A stretch of DNA of 64,000 bases from Austropuccinia psidii (GCA_023105745.1 JALGQZ010000016.1:27955154-28019153); one strand, 5' to 3'; shown: positions 34,314 to 47,715, counted from the stretch's first letter. The notes: generated by a model not told the origin, from the sequence alone. Made by a program: numbers and translations.

Positions 34314-36139
34314 TATAAGGTTTGACTATGAAAAAAAAAGTAAATACTACTAATGTTTCACTAATTGTACTCTAAATGTCTTTATTAAAGTTATTGATAA
34401 GATATAGAATCAAAGTAATAATAAAAAATTCTTTTAATTATGGTATAAGAATATTTATATTATTAAATAAATATGATAATATAAATTATATTACAAAAAA
34501 ATAAATATATTAATATTTAATAATTGATATATCTATGGGAATTTATTATTTCAAAAACAAATAATACATGTGTGAAAAATTTTTATTTACTAATTAATAA
34601 AAACTGATAAGAATAATATTAAAAATATTAAATTTATATATTAATATAAATACTATTTATATTAATAAGGAATTATTATTATTAATAATAAAGAGAAATT
34701 ATTTTAAAACAAGAAATATAACCTACTTTTAAAACTTAATATAATAATTTTGAATTATTTTATTCCAGAAAATTTGAATAAAGCTTATTCAAATTGTATT
34801 TACAAATAAAAAATAAATAAATTACAAATTTTCTTGATTTTACATGGAATTAGAGATTTAGAGAGAAATTTAACAAAAAAAATTTAAATAATAGTTTAAT
34901 AATATCAAAATTTATTTTTTATATAAAGATGAACTTTAATCTTTGATAATATCATAAAATTATATAAAGAAGAATAAAGTTATTACCTTTGGATTTAATA
35001 TTTTCAGTGTTTTTGTTGCATCTGAGGGGGAAATAGAGGAAAAATAGCTCTATTTATAGTAAACTCTTCCCTCCTAGAGTCCAGAAGTCTTCTATTAGAA
35101 GTTTAAGGATAGTATCCACTGGAGTGGATCATTATTTTAAGGTTTAGTGATGATTACATCATAATTAAACCATCTTATCTCATTATGACACCACTATTTA
35201 GAGTTATCACTGAAACTCTAAGTTTTATGACATAATAGGCTTTTAAGAAATCTAAAATTTGTTGATTTTATTAGTTTTAATAATGATAAACTAGTATTAA
35301 CCAATTTTATCACTTATATGACTGTTACACTTACATTAAGATTACAGTGAGTGATCATAAATGATGAGTTTTAAGCTTGAACTTTGATTATTAATAACTT
35401 TTGAGTTATACATGATACATCCATTCAAAGTGTTAATTATAATCTTTTTATATGTAATTATTGGTCTTGAAAGACAATTTAATTACATCATCAAAACTCT
35501 ATTTCTGATGTTTTTTCTTGTAACTCATCTTTTTTGTTGATATTTACTATTTTAAACTCCAAACCATGATTTCAAGGGGTTATACCTTGAATATAATGAT
35601 AAAAACTGCATAATTATTCAAATATGAGTTAGTCAAATCCTAATATCTAATTTTTTTAAGTTTGGACCACTTTCACAACATAGTGGTCAACAACCTTTCT
35701 TATTTTGCTCAATAAAACATTATAACTTAAAAAATTGTTTATACTTCTTCAAATGAAGGTTTTATCTGTGCTCCTACATTAATTATGTGGTAGGTTTATT
35801 TTTGGTTCAAATCTTTTAATGAATATTTTAAGAGATATGAGCTAAAAACCATGAATATATCCACTGATCATGAAAGTGGATATATTTAGGTTATCTCAAT
35901 AAGTATTGACTTTTCAAATATGACATAGAAATTTATATGTGTAGTTTTTCATTGGTAATCCAATGATTCCTTTTCTAACACATGTTTGTTTTGGGTTTCT
36001 GAGATAATCAAGGTTTTATCCCTTTTTATGGCATTTTTACTTATTTTAAGATAATAATTTAAACTATTATTACTAAAATAAGTATTTTAAAGTTGTTTTG
36101 TGACTTTTTTGATATTTGGTCATATCTCAAAGACTAACA
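34314..36139 (-). repeat. 3' LTR of element E
   Basis: Homologous to the F LTR in inverse orientation. It starts TATAAGGTTTGACTATG (F has TGTAAGGTTTGACTATG on the same strand sense) and ends ATATCTCAAAGACTAACA. A TATA-like TATAAATAGAGCT is readable on the minus strand near 35050. Confidence 0.88.
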
Positions 36140-36893
36140 TTCTCTACAACAAAAAAAGATTGTACCACAATATGATACAGCTCATTAGGGTATCATTCAG
36201 TGTCCTCCCTCTTCAATAGACTTTTTTAGTCTTGAAACTCAACAATGCTTAACTATTATATTCTTTAAGTCTTCTTTAATGTCCAAACCTTCTTAATAGC
36301 ATATAAGAATTAGTTATATATTTCTCAAATAGCCATTCATCTTCTTTAGTTGGGTTTCTGTACCTTACAAGGTTTTCACTTTCTTTTTTGTTTCTTTTCC
36401 CCCTTTATTTAAGGAATTTCACACTTCTTTTTCCTTCTCCTTCTTCTAAAGGGAAAATATCAAGTGGTGGTTTATTTATTAGGGGAAATAACTCCTTATC
36501 ACTTGAGATGCAAGTTTTTATCAGACTTACAGGGAAAGCTGGGTGTTTGTTCATTAGTTCACCTGTTGATTCTAGTTGAACAGCATTAGGGCCATGTAGT
36601 TCTCTTATAAGAAAGGGTCCTGAAAAGGAATATTTCAATTTATTTGGGCATTTAATGTTATCAAATCTTAGATTTGATACTGAGACCAAGTCTCCTACTT
36701 TAAAGTCAGGTGGATTATGACTTTTGTCCCATTTTTCTATTGCATATTTGAAAGAATCTTGCATGAATCTGTTGGCATAATGTCTTTCTTTGTAAAGAAT
36801 TATTTTGAAACTTCTTTCTGTTAGATGTATATCCACTAAGAAATTTCTGAGAGTATCATAAGGAAGTCTTGGATTCAAAAAATTTCCTAACAT
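36140..36893 (-). pseudogene. Integrase C-terminus and chromodomain-like tail of element E
   Basis: Readable blocks are [36 protein letters not shown] and NKHPAFPVSLIKT. After a stop near 36405 come ENLVRYRNPTKEDEWLFEK and LLRRFGH. The order matches A and F. The 3' end (36140-36280) is untranslated and contains the polypurine-tract remnant TTTTTTTGTTGTAGAGAA on the minus strand. Confidence 0.8.
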
Positions 36894-37790
36894 TGCTGGT
36901 GTTTTTCCAGTTGAAGAATGAAGTGATGTCTTATATACCAGTTCAAGAGCTGGTATTAAGGTAAACCAATCATGGGTAAAACAATAAGAGTATTTGAATT
37001 CTTGGCCATAAGCACAGAATATTCTAATAATTTATTCTAGATTTTGTATCATTCTTTCTGATAAACCATCAGTTTGGGGGTGGTAAGCTGTTGAGAATGA
37101 TAAATTTGTTCCAAAACCATTAAGGATATTTGTCCATAATGCTGAAGTGAATTTTGAATATCTATTGTGTATGAAGTTTTGGGATAAGCCTGCATGACTA
37201 ATGACTCTATTACATATTTTCATGGCTATGTCATCTTTATGAAATGGTAAGAAAATCGGGGTTTTGCTGCACCTGTCAATTAGTACCAGGCATGCATTAA
37301 AACTCCTGTCTCCTCCTTGAGGTAAGGCTGTTACCCAATCCATGGAGATTTTGGTTCTTGGATTTGAATAATCATTCCAAATTTCTTTCCTGCGGCTCTA
37401 TTTTCCTTTTGAATCTGTCAGAGGTTTGGCAATACTCTGAAACATATTTTCTCCAATTTGCCCACCAAGAGCAGGTTTACACTCTCTAGTGTCCTACCTT
37501 GTCAGAGATTTCCAGATAAAACACTATTATGGCATTCATTCAGTATAGCATTTATCAGAGACCTATCTGTCAAGGTCATGACACATTTTTGTTTGGTACT
37601 ATGATAAAGAATTCAATCAAGGATGGGATCTTCCTTCATCATATGCTTTTTTACATAATTCATCTATTTTGGAGGATAATGATGGATTTTTGCAATCTTT
37701 CATTAAAAGTTGGCAAAAGATATGAAAGTTTTTGTCCATCTTATAGCCTTCTTTAACTTTATTAAAGAATTCTGTGCCAATATATGTAAC
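36894..37790 (-). pseudogene. Integrase zinc finger and core of element E
   Basis: The core is readable at 37032-37343 ([48 protein letters not shown]). The Asp of the ISDRD motif reads IHNRYSK, so the second catalytic Asp is lost. The HHCC region further right is broken by several frameshifts. Confidence 0.8.
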
Positions 37791-39260
37791 ACATATGCCT
37801 TTTATATGATGTTCTTCTTGTGGTATCCATGCTGGGTTTTCAGGTGTATTTGCTAAAGCCCATCTGCCAAGACCATCTGAATTTTTATAAATTTTTCATC
37901 TATATTATTGAATAGAAATCTGCTTTCTCAGAGTGTGTCTATTTGGTGTCTTCATGTTTAATGAAGGTTTTAAAGCATTACAGTCTGTTATGACATCAAA
38001 CAATGTTCCATCCAAATAGTAGTGTAATTTTTCTAAAGCCCATACTAAGAAAGGACATTCCATTTGGCTTACTCCATATATTGATTCTGCTGGCTGAATC
38101 TGTCTTTAAATGAAGCAAATTGGTCCTTTAACAGGTTTATCATTGATGATTTGTGTTTGGTGCAGTGCAGCACCTAGTCCTTCTCCACAAGAATCAATGT
38201 ACAGTTTGAAAGGTAGTTTCCAATCTGGAATTAGAAGAAATGGGGCATTTTTTAGGGCATTTTCCAGATCCTCATATGCTTTAAGCCTTTCTTTGGTAAT
38301 CTCATAGACTTCCCGTTGATCACAGAGTTTGTACAAGGATTTGGAAATTCTTGCAAAGTATTTTATATGCTGTCTGTAATATCAATCAAATCCTGGAAAT
38401 GATGGCATTTCTTTCTTGCTTTGGGGAATTGGTTTCAGTAGTAATGCTGCTACTTTGTTTTTATGTATTCCCAAACTTAATCAAGATACAACATCTCCCA
38501 GTGCTTTTAGTTCACTATATGCAAAATGACATTTTTTCAAGGAAATTCTCATATTTACTTGAAATGTCGTTTGTAAGACTCTTTCTAGTATTTTTAAGTG
38601 ATTTTCCCAAGTTTCTGAGAATACTATAATATCATCAATATATATGATTAACCATCCTTCAGATAATTCTTCAGGCAATATGGTTTTCATCATTCTTTGA
38701 TAATGGGAAGGGGCATTTTCTATACCAAAAGGCCTCCTTAGGTATTCATATGTTCCACAATAGACTATTATCCTTAGTAGTTTCCTGGAATTGTCTGTTA
38801 AGACATTTTGGTGAAAGACCTTTAGAGCATCCATTGATGTAATTAGCTTAGCCTATGATAATTGTGTTAATGTCTCATGGATTATGGGTATTGGATACCT
38901 GTCAGGGATAGTATAGGTATTTAGAGCTCTAAAGTCCCCTACCATCCTTTATTTACCATTATGAAAAGCTATAATAACAGGTATAGTGACTTATACCTGT
39001 TCACTTTCCTTAATACCCCTAGGCCCATTAATTATTTAATGTAGACCTCTAAGGCTTCTCAAGCTCTTGGGCTAGCTGGGTAAACTGGTCTTCTGAAAAG
39101 GGGCGGAAAAGGCTTTTCTATATTAAGAAAGATGTCTACTTCATGTCCAATTATAGCACCTAGTGGTTCTTTGTCAGTTGCAAAGGCACTTTTTTATTTA
39201 AATAAGAAATAAATCAATTTTTATTTAATTTTTTCTGTTAATTATTGATTGAATTCTGCC
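37791..39260 (-). pseudogene. Reverse transcriptase and RNase H of element E
   Basis: Readable blocks are KVFHQNVLTDNSRKLLRI, RPFGIENAPSHYQRMMK, and an intact YIDDIIVFSETWENH (38481-38834); then [18 protein letters not shown] and [17 protein letters not shown] (38106-38336); then an RNase H segment with VITDCNA. Multiple stops and indels separate the blocks. The RT catalytic Asp pair survives although the reading frame does not. Confidence 0.82.
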
Positions 39261-39841
39261 TCAGTGAGTTTTTCACTTATGAATAAATGTTTTCTGGGCT
39301 TTTCTATTCATTTTCTATAACATTAATTTGTTTTTTTGTTTAAAAAAACATATTTCTGTCTTTTATCATATCCCATGGTAAAATATTTGTCCCTTTGGTT
39401 AGAGATATCTATACCATAAATTGAAAAGGAATCATTTCCAAGAATGAAATGGTCACTGGTGCAGTTTTACATTACTAAAGAATCTGCTTTTACTCTTATA
39501 CATTGGGAAGGATGAGGAAACATTAATGTTAAGTCAATTATTCCAAGGAGGTTCATGCTCTCACTTGCACCACTGAATTTAACCCCTTGTATTGGTATAC
39601 ATTTTTCTTCCCAATCTGGTATTATTGTTTGTAAATAACTTTTACAAACACAGGTACATGCTCCTGTGTCCAGGTTTAATTTTGCCTCTTGGTTTTCTAT
39701 CATAACTAGACTTATACTTGATTTTACAGCTGTATATCCCATTCCTTTTGCAGGTGTGGTTCTATGCATTTTGTCATCTTTTATGTTTTTGAGGCTTGTG
39801 GCACATGTTACAACTTGTGGTAAGTTTGAATTTACATCCAT
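39261..39841 (-). pseudogene. Protease of element E
   Basis: NLDTGACTCVCKSYLQTIIPDW carries the DTGA active site, followed by IPIQGVKFSGASESM and MFPHPSQCIRVKA. One residue is missing after DTGA compared with F (DTGAYCTC). The C-terminal part toward the RT is frameshifted. Confidence 0.8.
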
Positions 39842-42058
39842 TACTTCATATATTAAGTAAATATTATGAGTTTGTGAATTGATTATATTGATTTCATCAC
39901 TTTCAGAAGTTTCTGACTGTTAAGTGTCATTTTCAGAGTCAGATTTATACTCTTTATAATTGTGGTCTTCTGTTTCCACAATTTCATTTATTATTGCCTT
40001 GTTAAGAAATTTTTGGCTAAGTTTCCAATACCACCACATTTATGGCATTTTCTTTGTTCATTAGTATTGGGTGTATTGGGTTTGAAAGGTTCTATTAGTT
40101 TAGCTTGCTTAAGAAATGGATTTTTTGGACTTTTAATATCCAATTTTTTCCATGTTCTTCCAATTTTGGTTCTATTAGTTTCTCTTGCTTAAGAAATGGA
40201 TTTTTTGGACTTTTAATATCCAATTTTTTCCATGTTCTTCCAATTTTGGTTCTTTTCACTATATCTTATAGTGCATTAATATATTCTTCTGTGAAACATG
40301 GCTATATGAACCTACTTCTCAGGGCATGTTCCATATCTCCTCCAAGTTTTATAATAGTTTCATGTGCAACATCCTTTGTGAAGCTTTTGGTTACAGTGCA
40401 TTTAATATTTGAACTTGTTTTAAGAAACAAATTAAAAGTTTATTCTTTTCTGGCTCAAAAAAGGAACTTTTTAATGAATTTTCTATTTTGTATCTCCAGG
40501 CATCATTTTCCCACTTGGTGATTATTTAATTTTTACAACAAGAACAGGTCTTTTTCCATTTGTTTGTCTTATGCGATAAAATCATCTTTTAGATGATTTT
40601 CCAAATAATTAATGTAACCTTGCAGTGATTAATTCATCTGATATGGCATAATCCTCTTTAAACATGTCAATTGTTTTAGTAAATGACATATGGTCATATT
40701 TACCTTCACCTGTGAATGTTTGCCAGTGTTTCAGTTGAGGTACTTCTTTCATTAAGACTTTATTGTTGTCTTGATGACTTAAGTCTGTTATGAAGGGATC
40801 TTTCATTTCCTCTTTTGCTCCAACGGGACTTCTTATGTTAGAAAATGGGGTTGATAACTTTGGCATATTCAAGTTATCCTCATTTATTTTATCCATTTTC
40901 TCAGTAATAAGTCCTATTTCACTTTTAATGTCATATTCAAGATTCATTCTTGCTTCATCACTTTTTCCTGAATGGTCTAGAAGTAGTTTTTGATGTGATG
41001 AAGTCTTTTCTTCAATTTTTTCCCCAGAAATACTTAATTTGTTTATTTTTTCTGTAAGATTATCATTACTCACGTCATAATTGATTTCCAAAGTTTTTTC
41101 TTTGATTTCTTATATGTACTTATCCAACTATTGTTTTCCTTGTATTGATTTATGAGTATTTTAAATTGATACTTTTTCTTTATTATTTTCAACTATAAAT
41201 TTAATTCTTTCAATTCCTTTTTTATTTTCTACAACAATTTGTTTTAAAGATAATAAACTACTATTTATTTCTCTTAAAGATAAAAAACTATGCATAATTT
41301 CTTTTAGAAGTAATATACTATTTTTTATTTCTGTTAAAGTATTTACAACATCAGGAGACAAAGCTATTCCTTTGGGAAATGGGGTTTTCTCATTCTTTTC
41401 TCCTCTTTGTCCTTTAATTCCATCAAGGTTCTGGCCAGGTTGAAGACATTGTGCATGGCATCTTTTTTGGATTTTTGGAATCCTGTAGCTTGGGGAATAT
41501 GGTTTCCTCCAATGATTTTACTTGTTCTTCTGCCCTTCTTGGGGAGGTTGGCTGCCTTGTGGCTTTCTGGTATAAGCTACAGGGGCTTCTTCCTTACTTT
41601 CCTCCCTCTTTTTGTTGTTACAATCCTTTATATTTTTGATTTGAGGTTTTGATGATAGTGGATTACATCAATTGGAGTATCTCACTATTTCCTCCTCTTT
41701 GAGGAGCCTTTTTAGGATATGACAGGAGTTCATCACTTCTTGGTGGATTTGTGGCAACATTTCCCATTCTTTTTCCTTATACACTGTGTAGTACTGCTTT
41801 TACTGGCTCATTTATATGTCTATCTGAGCCCTCTGCATGTGATTTGTATCTGTTGGAGTTACTCATACTTAGTTCCAACTCTGGCTCAGATATTATAGGC
41901 ATTTCTGGGACTTGCTTTTTGTATATGCCACTTCCTTGTGTGGATTCTGTCCCACTGGGGATATTGCCCTTTCTTTTCCCTTTTGAGGGATAACTTCTAC
42001 TTCTGAGTCCAGCTCCATCTGATTGGATGTAGTATTTGGATCCTATTCTAGTAGTCAT
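39842..42058 (-). pseudogene. gag of element E
   Basis: The start region is at 42058 (MTTRIGSKYYIQSDGAG ... VPEMPIISEPELELSMSNS), then a coiled-coil-like segment (41161-41361), the gag core (LKHWQTFTGEGKYDHMSFTKTID, 40609-41091) and a CCHC remnant near 40000-40050. The core between 40250 and 40600 is shredded by frameshifts. An 80-bp tandem duplication (40091-40250) further shifts the linker before the zinc knuckle. Confidence 0.82.
40091..40250. repeat. 80-bp tandem duplication inside gag of element E
   Basis: Two adjacent copies start at TCTATTAGTT (40091 and 40171). They are identical except for two bases near TAGCTTGC/TCTCTTGC. Eighty is not a multiple of three, so the duplication breaks the frame. 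Elements A and F have a single copy. Confidence 0.95.
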
Positions 42059-42741
42059 ATCAGAGAAAATAAGAAATAAAAAGTCTTTTTATTGCAAATT
42101 TAAGAGAGGTACTCACCTTCAGAGTCCTGCATAGTGGGTCCCAGAAATACTGATTTCTTAGCCTTTCTTTTCTTATTTAAAACTGGAGTTGGAGAGCTTT
42201 GACAAGTTTATTACACCAAGCTTTCAAAAGTGGTCTGATTTTACTCTTCTGGTTTGTCTTCAAAAACTAAAAAAGACAAAAAGATACAAGTCTTTTTTAT
42301 AAAAAGTGTTATTTTTGAGAAGATATGACAATTTGCACATCAAAATTGCTTTTATATCCTTTAAAATAAAAGAAATTAATGAAAAGGAATAAAAATATTT
42401 TTATCATGTTTTTTATTTTTTATTGTTTATATTTTTTCTTTGTATAAAAAAAATTAATATGATTCTTTAGAACTATATTGTAATATAAATTTATTTTTAA
42501 TTTATAAATATCTTTTTTGATCACTAGAGTCACTCAAAGAAAGTTCTTGCAAGTCTAAGGATGTTAAAAACCATGTGTAAGACAGTAAAACATCTTGCCA
42601 AATGCCTCAATATCTTTCAAAATCAATAAATATAAAGTTATTATATAATTTTATGATTATAAATATAATTTATTATTGGACAAAACCAATTTGAATATTT
42701 TTCAAGGTATTTTAAGTGAACATCACAGCAAGCCCCCCGGA
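42059..42741 (-). other. Leader of element E with a putative exon, a 69-bp intron and a primer-binding site
   Basis: On the minus strand, CTGAAG|GTGAGT (donor at 42116) and ACTACTAG|A (acceptor at 42048, just after the gag ATG) bound a 69-bp intron. The preceding exon reads SPTPVLNKKRKAKKS and ends in TMQDSE. Its own acceptor is a pyrimidine run, TTTGTCTTTTTTAG, near 42267. The primer-binding site (about 42722-42741, CCGGGGGGCTTGCTGTGATG) is a mutated form of that in F. Confidence 0.55.
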
Positions 42742-44415
42742 TGTAAGGAAGTAAATATTACTAATATTTTACTTATTTTACTCTGAATGTCATTATTAAA
42801 GTAATCAATAAGACAAAGAATAATTATAATTCTGGCGTAAAAATATTGATATTATTAAAGATATAGAATAATATATCTATGGCAGTTCATTATAATTACA
42901 AACAAGTAATAAATGGGTGAAAGCTTCTTATTTACTAACAAATAACAATTGATAACAGTAATATTACTAATATGGAAGCTATATATTAATGAAAATTTAT
43001 TAAAAATAATGATAAAGGAGAATATAACCTACTTTTGAAGCTTAATATAATAATTTTTAATTATTCAACACCAAAAAATGTAAATAAAACTTGTTCAAAT
43101 TGTATTTACAATTTTTTTTGATTTTACATGGAATTAGAGATTTAGAGAGCAATTTAACAAAAAAAATTAAATAATATTTTAATAACATCAAAGTTGATGT
43201 TTTATATAAAGATGAACTTTAATATTTGATAATATCAGAAAATTATATAAAAAAGAATAAATTTATTACCTTTGGATTTCATATTTTGAGTTTTTTTGTT
43301 GCATGTGAGGGAGAAATACAGGAAAAAGAGCTCTATTTATAAGAAACTCTTCCCTCTTAGATTCCAGAAGGCTTTTAGTAGACGTGTATCCACTGGAATT
43401 TATCATTATTTTAACGTTTAGTGATGATTACATCATAATTAAACCATCTTATCTCTTTATTATGCCATTATTTAGAGTTATCACTGTAACTCTAAGTTTT
43501 CTGACACCATAGGCTTGGAAGAAGTCTAAAGATTTTGGATTTAATTAGTTTCAATCATAAGAAACTAGTATTCAGATAATTAACACTTATATGACTGTTA
43601 TATCTAAATTAAGATTACATTGACTGATCATAAATGAACAATTTTAAGCATAAATTAAGATCCTTAATAAGTTTTCACTTATAAATGATAAAGCCATTCA
43701 GAGAGTGAATTATGATATTTTTGGATGTCATTATTGAACTTCCAAGAGAACTTTATTACATAATCAAAACTCTATTCTTGATGTTTTTTCTTGCAACTCC
43801 TCTTTTTTGTTGAAATTCACTATTTTAAACTTCAAATCATTATTTAAAGGGGTTATACCTTGAATATAATTATAGAAATTAAATAATTATTCATGTTTGA
43901 GATATTCAAATCTGAATATCTAATTTTTTTAAGTTTGGACCACTTTAAAAACAAAGTGGTCAACAGCTTTTCTTATTTTTCTCAATAAACCATTGTAATT
44001 TATAACCTTCTTTATAGCTTTCCAAATGAAAATTGTATCTGTGTTCCTACAGTAATGATGTGGTGGCTTGATGTTTGGTTAAACTATTTATCATGAATAT
44101 TTCAAGAGATATGCGCTAAAAACCATTAATATATGCACTGATCATAAAAGTGCATATATTTAGGTTATCTCTGTAAGTATTGACTTTTCAGATATGACAT
44201 AAAATGTTATATGTGTAGTTTTCCATGTAAAATCCAATGATCAAATTAATTTCAAATGTTTATCCATTGTTCTCTGAGATAATAAAGGTTTTAAAACTTT
44301 TTATGGCATTTTTACTTATTTTAAGATAATAATTTCAATTCTTATTATTAAAATAACTGTTTTAAACTTCTTTTGTAACCTTTTTGAGTATTTGATAATA
44401 TCTCAAAGGCTCAAA
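42742..44415 (-). repeat. 5' LTR of element E
   Basis: Begins TGTAAGGAAGTAAATATTAC on the plus strand and aligns with 34314-36139 throughout, including the shared block AGTTTGGACCACTTT. The outer end reads GGCTCAAA where F would give GGTTCACA, so the terminal dinucleotide has decayed. Confidence 0.87.
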
Positions 44416-44557
44416 ACTAAATTATGGGTCAGGAATATTTTGATCTGATAGAGAAGGTGAGGGCTTATTTCAAACAGGATTATTTTTGGATAATAGGCTA
44501 TTAATAACCAGCTGTTGTGTACCAATGAAAGGTTTTTTCCATTGTGAATTACATCCT

Positions 44558-45890
44558 TGTCAGCCTGTGACTCAAAACCAGAGCACAAGCATGACAGCCA
44601 AAATACCATAAACCAACAGTAGAAGAAAATACCACCAAAAAAGCTCAAAAGCTATCAAAATCATGAAGAAAGTAACACCTTTACAAATATATAACCCCCA
44701 TAGTCATAGGACAAAGAGTCACAAATTTATTCAGGCTTGAAGCAGTTTCTAAGCATAAACCTTAATTTTCACCTCTCAGCTACAATCCATAGAAAGGGGC
44801 TAAACCCCATCAAATGGGTGTTAAAATCAAAGCTCTCAGTAAGGGCTATCCAATAATACCAGCCAAATTGAGCTAGCATCAAAAATACATGAGCTATGGC
44901 TAAAAATAAGCCAAATAAGGGTGAACAAAATATTTACCTCTCATCTAACTTCTACAGTTCTAGTGTTAGATACTTGAAGTGGGTGAATTTTGAAAAGAGA
45001 AAAATCAGGGCTATCTGATGGTGCCATCCATTTCCCCATAACTAATCTATAGCAAAAGTTATGGAGAAAACAAATTCCATACAGGAATTGAGAAAACTCC
45101 ATATATGAATAATAGTATAGCTTTTACATATTTAATTTTACCCATACCAAATGAACTATCATTGTTTAGAGCCCATCAAGGGCTAAAAATGAACCAACTG
45201 TGAGCTCAATATCTTGAAAACTGACAAATTTATGGCACGTTTAATGTCAAAATCCTACAGTACAGCCAATACACCTTTACTGTGGGATACCATCCCATAT
45301 ATTTGATTGTGAGGTGTCAATTAGACAAAGGAGACTGTTTATCCTCAAATAACTAATATTTTAGTCAATATGGGGTCCCCATAAAGTTTTGTACAGCATT
45401 ATAAAGATCATACATGTCAGAAGAGGGCTGTGTGGTCCCCAAATGGAAATTTTCACCCTGTAAATGTGAAAACTTCCCAGATGTGGTTTCAAAACCATAT
45501 CTCCGCACAATGCAGGTATAAAGGCTTTTTTAAAACCACAGGCCAGTCCTTGGAAGTGGAAAATCTTCACTTCCTCTATGTGAACGGGTCTAGAGGACCT
45601 TTTCACCCATTTTAAGGATAAAAAGGAACCTTTCTCTGCCCAAAAGAGGAATCACCATCCTGATATTAATTTTATATGTGGTACAACTGTCAAAAACAGT
45701 TATAATATTGAAAAAAATCATGTATAATTATAATATTAATGATTTTACACTTCATTATAATAAAAACATTGGTAAAGCTGCATCCAGGGCTTTCAATAGT
45801 GCTCACCACCACTATTCTCTTATAGCAGAGCCCTTATAATCTGTAACGCGTGGATATAAAACTTTGATTAAAAATCAAGTACTTTTCCTG
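44558..45890 (+). repeat. Diverged D-type LTR, opposite orientation to D
   Basis: TGTCAGCCTGTGACTCAAAA at 44558 is the reverse complement of the D LTR end. Near 45780-45840, CAGGGCTTTCAATAG and CTCACCACCACTA match the reverse complement of the D block around GTCTATTGAGGACCTGG. Spacing matches a whole LTR, but the inner end is not clear; 45890 is approximate. Confidence 0.65.
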
Positions 45891-47671
45891 TCCTCAAAAT
45901 TTGTATAAGGTAAAATATAATTAAAAAATAGTATGAAATACTATTTTTAAGAGAAAACGTGTGAATTTCATTTTTTTGTAACTTTATAAGTATAAAAAAA
46001 TAATATTATAGCTATTTGTTGTTTTACAAAAAAAAATATTATAAATATTCATTGTTTTACAAAATATCATATTATAAATATTTATTGTTTTACCAACAAT
46101 AAAAATTTATCCAAAAATACTCTACAAGAGATATTTAAGGCTATAAAAGAAATTTCTTCAAGAGAAATTTCAATTGGAATTAATTGAGCAAAGAACTGCA
46201 AGCAATTAATCAAAGAACAAGAGTCTTCAAAAGGTATTTAAAGATAAAACACACCCAAAAGTGACCAGAGTGAATTGGGAAACAAAGTGACAAAGTTAAA
46301 AGTGATGAAAGATGCTTTAATTCACTTATGGGGTGGTTCAGGGGGTAAAAATGATTATAAGAGTTGCAAAAATGATCATAATGACTTTTTAACGTGGCTC
46401 AAAGGTTTAAAATGATTTAAAGAAGGTGGTTGGAATCTTTTATTGATTGGCTTAACAGTGTTTAAACTAATTATAAAAGGAAAAAATTCTAACATGAAGA
46501 GAAAAGTGGGGCAAAGAAGACATTCTTTTATAGCCATTGATTTTCTTACTCCAAAAGTAAAATTTACTCTTCTCAGTCGTGGAAAACACTCCGACAACAG
46601 AAAAGTCAATTATGGCATCATTGAACCCTGGTTTAGCCAAAAAAAGGGCTGGTTTTAGCCATTTTAGACCCTTAAATCAGCCATTACTATAGTAATACCT
46701 GGTCTAGAGCCTTCAAACCACTTCAGAATGGGTGTAAAAGATGTAAAAAACAGTTAAAGCTGTTTTTACTAAGATTGTTTTAACTTAAGGGTAGTTTTAC
46801 CCTCTTGGCAACAGTTAAAACTGCCCTGGTTGGTATCAAAACGTCATCATCAATTGATTCACAGACCCTGTGACTCAATTCCAGGCCAAAAGTGATGAAA
46901 CTTTACGTGGATTTTGAGATCCCCTGCCTGTCGGCAAGGAGGTTTGGGGTCTGGCTCCCCCTTGGAGCTAGAGTACCTTTTCCCCCAGAATTAATCTTTC
47001 CAATTTGTTTTTTTCTTTAATTCCTCATCATGTAATACACTTGTAATTTACACATACAATTCAATTGAGCTTTAAACTACACAACTGTAATAATTGATAC
47101 CTCATATGTAAACTACATTTCACTCATGTAATACACGTGCACATTTTGACATTTCAATTGAAAATACTTCAATTCCTCATAACTTCTAAACTACCCACAA
47201 CACCTCAATTTTAACACAAAAATTGATGGTTAACACCAAATGTGGTGTTAATTAAAGTAAGGTTTTGAGGAGTTTCAACTTTTGTACAGAAAATACTAAA
47301 AACTTAATTTAAGCTTAATTAGAGTTGAGTTACAGAAATTTTACCCAGAGGTGACCCCACCTTATTTTTTATGAGGAATCCAATGGTGAAGTAATTTTCT
47401 TAAGCTTATTTATTGGATAAATAGCTATAATATATTTCATGTAAATTTTTACCAAAAATATTTTAATTTCATTAATTTTGTTAAAAATTCATTTTTACTT
47501 AAGTTTTTCAAGGAAAAATGCATTTTCATAATTTTAAAATTTAATGTAATTTTTATTTTAAATTATAATGAGATTTTTTATTTTTATATATAAATTTTTA
47601 TTTAGATTTTAATTTTTATTTTGATAATATAAATAAATTTATTTCATTTATATTTGTATCTTATCTTGTTA

Positions 47672-47715
47672 TTTGTGGTCTTTTGGGTATATAAAAATAC
47701 CTCTAAGGCTCACAC
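47672..47715 (-). repeat. LTR-end-like remnant
   Basis: TTTTGGGTATATAAAAATACC followed by TCTAAGGCTCACA resembles the terminal 40 bp of the A-type LTR. I could not trace the rest of an LTR upstream. Confidence 0.45.

Larger units (their letters stand above)
34314..44415 (-). mobile_element. Element E: old, complete but degraded Ty3/Gypsy element
   Basis: On the minus strand: 5' LTR (42742-44415), primer-binding site, leader exon, gag, protease, RT, RNase H, integrase, chromodomain-like tail, polypurine tract, 3' LTR (34314-36139). The flanks are ACCAA (34309-34313) and ACTAA (44416-44420), a 5-bp target duplication with one mismatch. The coding region is closest to element F but carries many stops and frameshifts, and the LTRs have diverged visibly. 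This is the oldest complete copy in the window. Confidence 0.9.

Noticed and set aside
44401..44648. 81-codon minus ORF with hydrophobic start (MSFFGGIFFYCWFMVFW)
   Set aside because: It looks like a signal peptide or membrane segment but spans the junction of the E LTR and the D-type LTR remnant. Composition alone explains it.
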